Assembly: GCA_003427395.1 (NCBI GenBank)
Contig: BFEA01000045.1
Coordinates: 307,684-341,338, forward strand
Direction of reading: 5' to 3'
Length of the DNA: 33,655 bases
Source: Chara braunii
Lineage: Eukaryota > Streptophyta > Charophyceae > Charales > Characeae
The notes under the pieces were generated by a model. It was not told where the DNA came from. It saw nothing but the letters and a program-made list of their open reading frames with translations, and did no database searches. This document shows, in pieces, positions 9,484-17,970 of the stretch (position 1 is its first letter; every line of letters starts with the position of its first letter). The position numbers were made by a program, and so were the translations under genes.

Positions 9484-9541
9484 CTAGACTTGGAAGGGAA
9501 TTAAGTACTCACCGCGTAAGTACAAAAATTCCTAAGTCTAG
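9484..9541 (+). other. Three-tier hairpin
   Basis: CTAGACTT (9484-9491) pairs with AAGTCTAG (9534-9541), GGAATT (9497-9502) with AATTCC (9527-9532), and GTACT (9505-9509) with AGTAC (9519-9523). That is 19 pairs around the loop CACCGCGTA. Confidence 0.75.
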
Positions 9542-9636
9542 GACGATCCGTGTGATTGAAAGGTGGGGAAAGGGGGTTTCCCGTGAGAACTACCTTATTT
9601 CTAAATGAATGGTCTACTTGGTATTGAGAAAGGGAT

Positions 9637-9667
9637 GGGGAAATAGTTTCATACAAACTATTTCCTC
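9637..9667 (+). other. Near-perfect 13-bp hairpin
   Basis: GGAAATAGTTT (9639-9649) pairs with AAACTATTTCC (9655-9665) around CATAC, with two further pairs outside. Confidence 0.8.
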
Positions 9668-9702
9668 CACTAACGAAAATACGCATAGCGAAAGTCACTT
9701 GA

Positions 9703-9743
9703 CAAGAGGGGTGAGGACTCTTGTGGGGTCGGCATGCCTCTTG
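9703..9743 (+). other. Hairpin with GACTCTTGTGGGGTC apex
   Basis: CAAGAGG (9703-9709) pairs with CCTCTTG (9737-9743). The apex is a variant of the family motif. Confidence 0.65.
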
Positions 9744-9824
9744 CTCAGACACGACACATAGGCAAGATAGGTGAACAGTGAGAAACATTTAACTAAGAGT
9801 TGTTTTGATTGATCTCCTACGCAT

Positions 9825-9873
9825 CAAACTGGTAGTAGGATAACTCCCGTGGGGTCATCCTAATACTTGTTTG
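9825..9873 (+). other. Three-tier hairpin with ACTCCCGTGGGGT apex
   Basis: CAAAC (9825-9829) pairs with GTTTG (9869-9873), GTA with TAC, and TAGGAT (9836-9841) with ATCCTA (9857-9862). The apex ACTCCCGTGGGGT can itself pair. Confidence 0.7.
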
Positions 9874-9923
9874 GTTTGGGGGTCAATTAACGAGGGAAGG
9901 AATGAGGTGATTATGCTCGGACA

Positions 9924-9955
9924 GTAGAGGGATACTCCCGTGTGAATAACCCTAC
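9924..9955 (+). other. Hairpin with TACTCCCGTGTG apex
   Basis: GTAGAGGG (9924-9931) pairs with CCCTAC (9950-9955) with one bulge. The apex carries TACTCCCGTGTGAATA. Confidence 0.6.
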
Positions 9956-10026
9956 CACTTGTTTGGGTATGACTAATGGATGGCATGAGTGTTTACTAAC
10001 GATCTATCCGTTTACTTCACAAGAAG

Positions 10027-10690
10027 GATTAGGTACTCTCTACCGTAAGGACTGTCGTCGTGATGGAAGAGGTATCTAACAATAACCTATGAACTAAAAT
10101 TAGGTACTCTCTACCGTAATGACTGTCATCGTGACGGGAAGAGGTATCTAACAATAACTTATGAACAAAATTAGGTGTTTTCTACCGTAACGACTGTCGT
10201 CGTGACGGGAAGAGGTATCTAACAATAACTTATGAACTAAAATAGGTACTCTCTACTGGATCGACTGTCGTCGTGATGGGAAAAGGGTTCTAACAATAAC
10301 CTATGAACTAAAATTAGGTACTCTCTATAGTAACGACTGTCGTCGTGACGGGAAAAGGTATCTAACAATAACTAATGAGCTCAATTAGGTGCTCTCTATT
10401 GGATCGACTGTCGTTGTGATGGGCAGAGGTATCTGACACTAACCTATGAAATAACTCATGTCTGAGTTACCTTACCATCTGCCGGATCGACTGTCATCGT
10501 GGCGAGCAGAGGTGTCTGACAATAACCTATGAACTAACTCATGTGTGAGTTACCTTACCATCTGCCGGATCGACTGTTGTCGTGACGAGCAGAGGTGTCT
10601 GACACTAATTTATGAACTAAATGAGATACTCATGTGTGAGTTACCATACTCTTTACCGGATCGACTGTCATCGTGAAGAGGAGAAGAGTT
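10027..10690 (+). repeat. Tandem array of about nine hairpin units (71-82 bp)
   Basis: Each unit contains the core CGACTGTCGTCGTGA followed by GAGGTATCTAACAATAACC and TATGAACTAA. In the first five or six units TTAGGTACTCTCT pairs with AGAGGTATCTAA (for example 10100-10112 with 10140-10151), with inner pairs CCGT/ACGG and CGAC/GTCG. In the last units the outer arm changes from CTCT/AGAG to CTGC/GCAG, keeping pairing, and the spacer gains the CTCATGTGTGAG motif seen in the hairpins upstream. There are no spacers of unique sequence, so this is not a CRISPR array. Confidence 0.85.
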
Positions 10691-13688
10691 TGCTTCTTCA
10701 ATTATCCCACCTTGCATTCCCGCCACCATCGTGCGTACATGATTCACCCTACGTTTTGTAAGCCATACCAACCGATTATTACTTATGCATGGAGCTTACG
10801 CTCTTATTTTGCCGCAACAATCTATGAGGGGTTATCCCTTACCCGCCGTATAGAGAAAATGTCTGAAAGACAATTATACTAGGTTCGGGTGTTGCTTGTC
10901 TTGGGCTAGCCTGGCGGAAGCACTAGTTCTAATGAGGCTTGAATCTCAGATCTAGGTCAGTATATCAGAAAATATAAGAAGGGTTGAATCTCCTCAATAT
11001 CTCGTCATAAAGGTATCCCTTTCGAATATCGAGAAATGATGCTGCTACGATGAGGGAAAAGGAAGGTGAAGCATACAGATGAGTCCCTCCTGGAGTTAGG
11101 ATAATGTATGTGAGTGTCGAAAAGACCTCATGAACCTTAGAAAGTGCATTGTTGTTAGGCTAACTACATATAGACCATGCGCGTTCGCGAAGTCGTGTGT
11201 CATACTTCCTGACTAATGGTTTGTAGATAGAACTAACCTTATTAATTATTGCTACAAAATCTAAATAGATTATCAAATTCTTAAGAGTGATATGATATAG
11301 ATCCTAATGATAGACTCGGTTTCTCGATAATAGTCTGACTCTGAAGGTTGCATCGTGCAACATATGGGCTTAGGACTATCTACACAAAATAATAACTGTC
11401 TAGCTGTCAACATTATACTGTAGCAAAGTCATGTACTCAATAGGTATGTTTAGATAGTGGTGAATTAACGTATATCAGGTCCATTCTGATACAAAGAACC
11501 TCAATTTTTTGTTATAACTTTCAGAAGGGCAAACTTGATGTATGTATGGTAATGAGACTCTAGAAAACTGATTATAAACTTAATGTGAGATGATATGAGT
11601 AGGTAAATGAAATAACAGTGGACGATACTATGTTTAGTTATCTCAGCAGTTAAAAGTCGACTAGCTAGTAGGAGTAAGTTTATAATATTAAGACAGTGTG
11701 ATATGGGGTTTAGTTGGTAGGGTTGTTTATTAAAATAATATTTAATCCTGAGATATAAATCAATTATTTCATCAACCACTTAGTGACAGATTAAGCCTTA
11801 GAGGCGAGTAGTATAGCGAGCGTAATATTAGGTTATCTACATGAAAGATATGTATCCATTTTGGTTACATATGATATAGTATGATAATAATTTAGCTTAA
11901 GGAGTCATTGCATAGAGAATTTGATTAAATTTATCGAAATCTTGAAAAATATATGAATAGATTCGAACTCTATCGTTTGGCTGAGCATTGGCAGTTGTAT
12001 CATGTAAAAAGGTAGATATGTCTAGCTACTTAAATAACTATCTTTTTTAATACTACACTCAATCTATTCAGAGTATGAGAGTATCCACTTGAGGGGTATC
12101 AAACTCCTCGAATTACAGTATTATATAAAGAACGATAAAACTATTTATTCCTGATATGGAGGATGTGCATGACTGGGTATGACTGAACGTATGTAAGAAT
12201 GAGTGATATATGTTTTAAGTGATGTGTTATTGTATGTCTCGTTCCTTGTTTGCTGAAGTTGTAACTGGTTATGAATGTATGTATTTATTGATTGCTTGCT
12301 GACTGTTTGTACCTGACTGATTATGTTTATGAATTGCTTTCTTCAATAAGGGTAGAAAATCTGAATGAAATCCACGTTCAGCTTGGGGCTGGAGGTGAAT
12401 GGAGTGACCCACCTTTGAAGAGAAGAAATTCTCTCAAGGGAGGTCAGCATGCAGAATCTGTCCTTTGAAAAAATGCAACGTTGATTGATACTTTTTCCGA
12501 ATGGCTTAAAAAGGGTATAAAAAAGTTCCGTAGATGGTGGTGAGACTTACGCCGAAACAATGTTCCTGGTCCATAGTGAGGTGTTGTCGCCGTTTCTGAT
12601 GAGGAGAGGTGACTACACTATCATCGAAGGGGAGTAAGATGTTTGGGGCCTTGTTAGGACACTGTCTATAGGGAAGGCGACTGTTGTTCGTCATGAGGTA
12701 AGAAGTGGTAACCTAACCTTGTGTCGGGCAGGGCCACCTCATCTGTATGGTCACGGCCTTACCAACCTGGAGCATGTGAGATGGGATCGTTCTACTCTAT
12801 TGACAGAAAACTGGTAAGGACTCAACATTGGAATCGGAGGGAGATGTGGTGAGGCTCAGTCTTAGAGCGGGGCTCAGGGTCTGAGATGTTATCCCTTTGG
12901 TAGGATTACACCACCCCTCGACACAATATACCTCTGTTAAGCAAAAAGGGAACAAATAAATGTTAATGTCATTGTTATTTTGTATCTTCATTGTATTTGT
13001 TCTTGTGATATTTTATTGTAACTACTGTTCTCATTGTTTATGGAAGTTATCAGTTGATGTTTGTCTGCAGTGATACGATTCAATGGTTTGGATTTTTCGT
13101 GAACTTCCTTTACAGTTCAAACATCTCCTTGTAATATTTCCTATTATTCACACTATATTATTTCTTTATGGCAGGAGAATGTCGTTTACATTTGTATTGT
13201 AAAGGTTCCGTGAAAACAGGGGGAAAACCCTGCGTACAGTAAAAGTTGTCTTTGATTTGTTTTCTTCACTATTGGTTGTGATTTGATTGACATGATATGA
13301 TATTTTGATCTTGGATGATCATCTCAAGAAAGTTTAATCCTCCTTGAGTACGTTCTGATTAATACTCGGACACGAGTATTATAGATGTATTCGTACGATA
13401 CGTTATTGAGTCGGTTTTTATTTGGATTATTTAAGATCTAACCCCAAAATGGAAGGCTGACGATGACCTTAAAAATTAAGTCTTATTTTGAGTCATGAAA
13501 ATTATTGGAGAGACACCAAAAGATGGGTCATGCAATGAAAAGACATATGAGATGTGTCCTCTTTTGAGCGTCTTTTGAAATATGTATATTTTGCAGAAGA
13601 CACCATTCACCATTCCAATGAGGTTAGTCTGAGATAAGATTAAAGGACCCCGAAATGGGATCGTTTGGAATTGTTGATGTTCTGAAAA
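10691..13688. other. AT-rich non-coding interior
   Basis: No domain-bearing ORF. The longest is a 92-codon minus-strand ORF (11779-11501), Ile/Leu/Tyr-rich, as expected of AT-rich DNA. A strong hairpin with a GAAA loop sits at 12411-12440. Nothing else is recognised. Confidence 0.5.
12411..12440 (+). other. Hairpin with GAAA loop
   Basis: CCTTTGAAGAGAA pairs with TTCTCTCAAGGG (one bulge) around GAAA at 12425-12428, about 11-12 pairs. Confidence 0.6.
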
Positions 13689-13852
13689 GACATCTTTTAC
13701 ATCAATGGTATTGTGGAAGCTAAAAAATTTATATTTATTTTGGGTTTTCGGCTCGTTTTACTTATTTTGAGACATCTTTTACATCAATGGTATTGTGGAA
13801 GCTAAAAAATTTATATTTATTTTGGGTTTTCGACTCGTTTTACTTATTTTGA
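13689..13852 (+). repeat. Exact 82-bp tandem duplication
   Basis: 13689-13770 and 13771-13852 differ at a single base (TTCGGCTCG against TTCGACTCG). The near identity indicates a recent event. Confidence 0.95.
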
Positions 13853-13913
13853 GAGATCCCCGAGACGTGTGTGTGACCGCGCTCTGATTCAGACGGGAAG
13901 ACACGACCGCTGA

Positions 13914-14118
13914 GTGGCAACCTGACGATGCCCCTCGTTCATCCACTACATGACAACCTGACGATGATGCAAAAGTGTTCTTGTTGGTGATTTCATAAAT
14001 TGTTTTTGACATATATTGGGATGCACATCGTTCATCCAATAAGTGGCAACCTGACGAGGGGGGAATTTTGTCTATGAATTTTTTTGGTATATATTGAAAT
14101 GAACATCGTTCATCCACT
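13914..14118 (+). repeat. Three degenerate repeat units of unequal length
   Basis: Units start near 13914, 13950 and 14043 with GTGGCAACCTGACGA-like sequence and end with ACATCGTTCATCCA-like sequence. The first unit is short (36 bp), the others about 93 and 76 bp. A 112-codon minus-strand ORF here merely translates the repeats. Confidence 0.7.
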
Positions 14119-14991
14119 CCAGGAGGTCAGTCTGAGGGACTAAATTACCAAGCCTATGGTGGAAAATTGACACCGTTGGGACGTAACTCCCAGCGTTGGC
14201 TGCTGACCAAGTATAACCAGGTAGCGGACCTTCTGGTTTTGGCCTAGAGTTAAGACCTGAAGGGCGGCCGCCCTAGTGAGGGAATCAACCCAGATGGTTA
14301 CTAGAGGGGTCGAGAGTCAGGTCTAGAAGCTGGGTAAACCCCAGGATAGGAGGATTTACCCGTTATTGCGTAACCAATACGGGAACCACTGTCAATATAA
14401 CAAGAGTGGGCCGCAGATCTGGCTTGATCAACCGGAGTGTGGTGGGTTTAGAACGAGACCGCCGATCCCCTCGCATTAGACTTCGGGCGGGACGGTAATA
14501 TGGTTTAGATTAAGACCCGCGTTCAAAGGGGCAAATTTTATGACTCCTCGGACAACCAACGAGGATCTCGGAAGAAAGTCTAAAGATGTGGAAAAGATGA
14601 TCGTTGTCTTTCTTGGTAACTTTCACCGTTGTAGTACAGATCGAGTATCCCCACAATTGGTGTATTGAGTTTGGTTTTGGGGGCTTTCAGTATGTGGGAG
14701 ACCCGGGTTAGAATCTCGGCGATGGTAGAATGTATCAAGGGAGGCAATGTGAATCTTGACTGCATCTCAATCCAGGGACTCGGATTTGGCTATCCACTTA
14801 TCAAAGATGCGCCTTATTTGGGAAAGGGATCCATCTAGTCTTTCAAACAGGAAAGAGAAATTCATGTATTGTTGTGTATTGTATCATCTGTCCAGTGGTG
14901 TTATCGATCTTGTCATACTTTATCAGTTGATTTGATTTTGGGAAACGATGTGAAAGGGAACTGTATGAACGATTGTGATAAACGTCCTTAG
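14119..14991. other. Unassigned DNA, higher GC than the left side
   Basis: It includes the 14-bp palindrome AGGGCGGCCGCCCT (14261-14274). No coding or known repeat signal. Confidence 0.4.
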
Positions 14992-15192
14992 CATCGGGGA
15001 CGTCGCTTAATAGGGTCTGGGAATACTGTCGGACCAAATACCCTTACAAGGGTATTTGGTGATGCTTTTGCAATCGACACAGCGACAGCATCGGCTACCA
15101 TGACGGGGCCGGTCTGGGATGAGAAGGGTGTGCGTTTTGGCGTAACACTTGAAACGATTTTCTCGGCCATCGAGGCCGGGGCGAATCGGTGA
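14992..15192 (+). pseudogene. Coding-like open frame, unknown (possible exon or gene fragment)
   Basis: An open frame of 66 codons with no start near its left end; the only ATG is at 15100, leaving 30 residues (starting MTGPVWDEKGVRFGV) before TGA at 15190. The composition (Ala, Thr, Gly, Glu, Asp mixed, no low complexity) looks more protein-like than its surroundings. I do not recognise the family. Flanking bases show no clear splice site. It may be a chance ORF; the opposite strand is also open. Confidence 0.2.
15033..15060. repeat. 28-bp near-perfect palindrome
   Basis: ACCAAATACCCTT (15033-15045) and AAGGGTATTTGGT (15048-15060) are perfect inverted copies separated by AC. It lies inside the open frame described at 14992-15192. 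Confidence 0.9.
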
Positions 15193-15260
15193 GAAAATTT
15201 TGAGAGTATGAGCACGTGTTCTTATGACGCGTGCTGCGATGGTTAGGATTAGTAGTAATA

Positions 15261-15284
15261 CCCTCTGACCGAAAAGGTCGAGGG
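15261..15284 (+). other. Small hairpin with GAAAA loop
   Basis: CCCTCTGACC pairs with GGTCGAGGG with one bulged T, nine pairs, loop GAAAA. Function unknown. Confidence 0.6.
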
Positions 15285-15349
15285 GTTGATTGAGTTAATG
15301 TTGTGTCGGGAAGATCTATGACATACACTGAGACTTGGCCTGATACTTG

Positions 15350-15650
15350 CCTACCTATCGGACTGGGGGTTTAAAAATGTTAGTTTTTGTCTTCCTCTAC
15401 TCGGCCTCTGAGTCGGGTACTTGGCACATCTACCTCTACTTGGTGAGGTATCGACTTACCTGCCACTTGAGTGTTTCTTTCGCCGCTACCCTCAATGTCG
15501 CGTCCACAGGTAAAAATACCGGCCCTTCGGGCCTTCCGGTCAAATAAGTACAGAGGTGGGTCACACACGCACTCTAGCCGACAAGCACTCAGACAAGCAT
15601 GCAGATCGACAAGCGTGCGCACACACATACTTACAAAACGGGCTCACGCC
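15350..15650 (-). mobile_element. Diverged LTR fragment of the 24838 family, minus strand
   Basis: It shares, in inverted orientation, CACTTGAGTGTTT, CTACCCTCAATG, CCACAGGTAA, the GGCCC-TTC-GGGCC hairpin (15521-15533) and the GCACTCAGACAAGCATGCAG region with the LTR at 24838. Only the first half of the LTR is recognisable. It lies inside the LARD-like element and so is either a nested remnant or a shared module. Confidence 0.7.
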
Positions 15651-15835
15651 ACTGATGGGACTGAGCCCCGCTACCATACATATACTAGAGCTGCTCCCCT
15701 TGTACCCGAAGTGGGAGCTAGCTTAGTAGGTTTCGGTAGTATCTGAGGAACAGGGGATGAGGGGATCGAAGCCTACCGGCCTCTCAAAACTAGTTCCTTT
15801 TTATGCCATACTACAGTACACTTCCGCCTGCATTC

Positions 15836-15882
15836 AGATGACGGGGGCTTGAACCCGAGACCTCCAGTTCGAGGTTTGTTAC
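15836..15882 (-). other. tRNA-derived fragment (B-box), possible SINE head
   Basis: Minus strand reads ACCTCGAACTGGAGGT then CTCGGGTTCAAGCCCCCG. GGTTCAAGCCC fits the pol III B box (GGTTCGANTCC type), and a 5-bp anticodon-like stem precedes it. No good A box is seen upstream, and the T-stem is imperfect, so this is not a functional tRNA. Confidence 0.4.
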
Positions 15883-15904
15883 AGTTAGAAGTTGTCACGA
15901 CAGA

Positions 15905-16060
15905 TGGCNCGACAGGGNAGTTAGGTAGTTAGATTTTNTTTTTTNTNTTNTTNNTNTTTTTTTTTTTTTTTTTTTTTTTTTTTTTNTTTNTCTCTCCTTT
16001 ACGNTTTTTCTAGATTCTTTTTTTTTTNTTTNTTTGGTTTATTTTNTTTTCATCCGTTCT
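15905..16060. repeat. T-rich low-complexity tract with ambiguous bases
   Basis: Long T-runs with scattered N between 15909 and 16046. Base calls here are unreliable. Confidence 0.9.
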
Positions 16061-16189
16061 CGTATGAAAACTTGTCGAATTTATCGCTAGAACCGGGGCA
16101 AATTCATTCCCCGGGATTTCTCGATATCCCGCTCTATATTCAATCTTCGACAGTACATCGGGAAGAGGGACGAGGGCCTCGTCTCAAGG

Positions 16190-16740
16190 GCGAATGACTA
16201 CGGGGAAGTTCGCATGGTGCACGGGAGGAAGACTCCGTCGGGAAGAAGAGGAGACACCGCGCGTGGAAGGGAGAGGAGCACGGCGGCGTGATGAAAACGA
16301 ACGCGTGGGGATAAGAAGTAGACGGAGAAGAAGAAGAAGAAGAAGAAGAAGAAGAAGAAGAAGAAGAAAAGGAGGAAGAGAGAGAAGGGGTATTGCGAGG
16401 TAAATGAGATGTGCGTGGTGAAGGAAGAACGGGTGCGCCGAACAGGAAGGAGCGTTCGTAGACAGACAGGCGCGAGAAAGAAGGTGAGCGCGTGGTAGAG
16501 AAGATGCGTGTGGACGAACGACGTGCAGATGGAGCAAGGTAGCAACGCGCGAGAAAGGTGGTAAGAGAAATATGGGAAGAAGTAGTGGTAGGAGGAGGAA
16601 GAAGGAGAAGAAGGAGAAGGAGAGAGGAGGAGCAGAACACTTACCTGACCATACGATCAGACGACGAGCACGACGCCGACGACGACAACAACGAGGGCGA
16701 GGGGATAGAGAGAAATGGTAAAAGTCTCCTATCACTCACC
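16190..16740. repeat. Purine-rich low-complexity region with (GAA)n
   Basis: The plus strand is strongly purine-biased, with (AGAAGA)n at 16325-16375. Overlapping ORFs here encode Arg/Glu or Ser/Leu runs and are compositional artefacts. CTTACCTG (reverse of a CAGGTAAG splice donor) occurs at 16640. Confidence 0.8.
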
Positions 16741-16864
16741 TAACTTACCGATATTTCCATCGGCAGGATGAACATAAATAAAATAAAATAACATAAATAA
16801 ATAAATAACTTGAATGAATCTACCGTAAAAATATGGAAGTATACATTGTTACTATACGTTTGTA

Positions 16865-17235
16865 TGTGTGTGTGCGTGCGTGCGTATGCTAATGTGTGTA
16901 TGTATGTGTACGTATCTGTGTGCGAGTGTGTGCGTGCGTATGCTAATGTGTGTATGTATGTGTACGTATCTGTGTGCGAGAGTGTGCGTGCGTATGCTAA
17001 TGTGTGTATGTATGTGTACGTANNNNNNNNNNNNNNNNNNNNNNNNNNNNNNNNNNNNNNNNNNNNNNNNNNNNNNNNNNNNNNNNNNNNNNNNNNNNNN
17101 NNNNNNNNNNNNNNNNNNNNNNNNNNNNNNNNGTGTATGTATGTGTACGTATCTGTGTGCGAGAGTGTGCGTGCGTATGCTAATGTGTGTATGTATGTGT
17201 ACGTATCTGTGTGCGAGAGTGTGCGTGTGTGAGCG
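16865..17235. repeat. 54-bp tandem satellite, interrupted by an assembly gap
   Basis: The motif TATGCTAATGTGTGTATG recurs at 16885, 16939 and 16993, a 54-bp period, and again after the gap. Units carry TGTGTACGTATCTGTGTG. Copy number is unknown because of the N run. Confidence 0.9.
17023..17132. other. 110-base N gap
   Basis: A run of 110 N within the 54-bp satellite; true length unknown. Confidence 1.
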
Positions 17236-17458
17236 TGAAAGAGAGAGAGAGGGAGAGAGCTCGAAGAGGATGGGAACACGTCGGGAGAACAGAGGGGGGA
17301 ATCGTGCGCGTTGAGGAGAAAGGAGAGCGTGGGGAGAAGGTAGGAGAAGGTGAGAAGAAAAGAAGGAGAAGAACAAGGCGGATACTTACCTGCCAACTGT
17401 GGTCCCACCGATCGCGGTTACTGAAGAAAGAAGGTGAGCATGTGTGTGTGTGTGTGTA

Positions 17459-17500
<42 letters not shown>
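17236..17500. repeat. (GA)n and purine-rich tract
   Basis: (GA)n at 17240-17260 and 17462-17500 with purine-rich DNA and a (GT)n run near 17438-17458. CTTACCTG at 17386 is a reverse-strand splice-donor-like site. Confidence 0.85.
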
Positions 17501-17501
<1 letters not shown>

Positions 17502-17835
17502 TTTGTGACTTCGGGACTTGATGACATTTGGATTCGGACTCGACCTTGGGACTAAGACATTCGACGAGGGATCATCTGAGACCGTATCAAAGACTTGGTG
17601 TTGACGACCTTTCCATCTTCCCTCTCTTCTTCGTCTGATCCCCTCCTCTTCGTCTGTGTATGTATGGGGACTGGCGCATTCTTCCTGTGTGGGCGCCAGG
17701 CCCCTTCACACCATGTTATGATAATGATGTATGTTTGGTTTTGCGATGTTGATTGGGTTGATCATTGGTATACTGGCATTCCGCTGCGGTATCCTGTACT
17801 GTGAGAGAGGTCGGTTCTTGTTCTGGTCTGTACCA
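17460..17835. repeat. Dispersed repeat, copy B (copy A at 660-1015)
   Basis: Same order of blocks as copy A, including CTGATCCCCTCCTCTTCGTC and the CTGGCGC/GCGCCAG hairpin (17671-17677 with 17693-17699). Confidence 0.7.
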
Positions 17836-17929
17836 TTACGGTATGCAACAGGAGGGGATGCGCAGAGGGAGGAAGGCGATCTCGTGAGAAGGGGTGCACA
17901 AGAAGAATAAGAAGAAGAAGAGGAGAAGG

Positions 17930-17970
17930 AGAGGCGGAAGGGGGAGAGAAAGGATTACGAAAGGAGGGGG
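17930..17970 (+). other. Polypurine tract of the LARD-like element
   Basis: GGCGGAAGGGGGAGAGAAAG followed by ACGAAAGGAGGGGG ends at 17970, immediately before TGAGTGATGG. This is the expected plus-strand primer site before a 3' LTR. Confidence 0.55.

Larger units (their letters stand above)
8409..17970 (+). other. Interior of the LARD-like element, no coding capacity seen
   Basis: From left to right: primer site, two diverged 75-bp leader repeats, a hairpin-dense zone (8550-9960), a tandem hairpin array (10027-10690), AT-rich DNA (10.7-13.6 kb), tandem duplications (13689-14118), a GC-richer stretch with palindromes (14119-15300), an LTR fragment of another family (15350), low-complexity and purine-rich DNA (15.9-17.4 kb), satellite with an N gap, and repeat copy B. 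Parts from about 15.3 kb on are probably later insertions. ORFs are short, motif-free and not conserved. Confidence 0.6.

Noticed and set aside
10027-10690. CRISPR-like array
   Set aside because: The whole unit repeats, with no unique spacers, and the setting is eukaryotic transposon DNA.
11501-11779. Hydrophobic 92-codon minus-strand ORF
   Set aside because: Composition expected from AT-rich DNA; no flanking gene signals.
15836-15882. Functional tRNA gene
   Set aside because: Only a B-box and an anticodon-like stem; no A-box, D-arm or acceptor stem.
16140-16735. Ser/Leu/Arg-rich ORFs of 115-183 codons
   Set aside because: They translate (GAA)n and purine runs on both strands with no domain.
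16740-17408. ORFs of 140-222 codons across the satellite
   Set aside because: They come from the 54-bp repeat (a multiple of three) and span an N gap.
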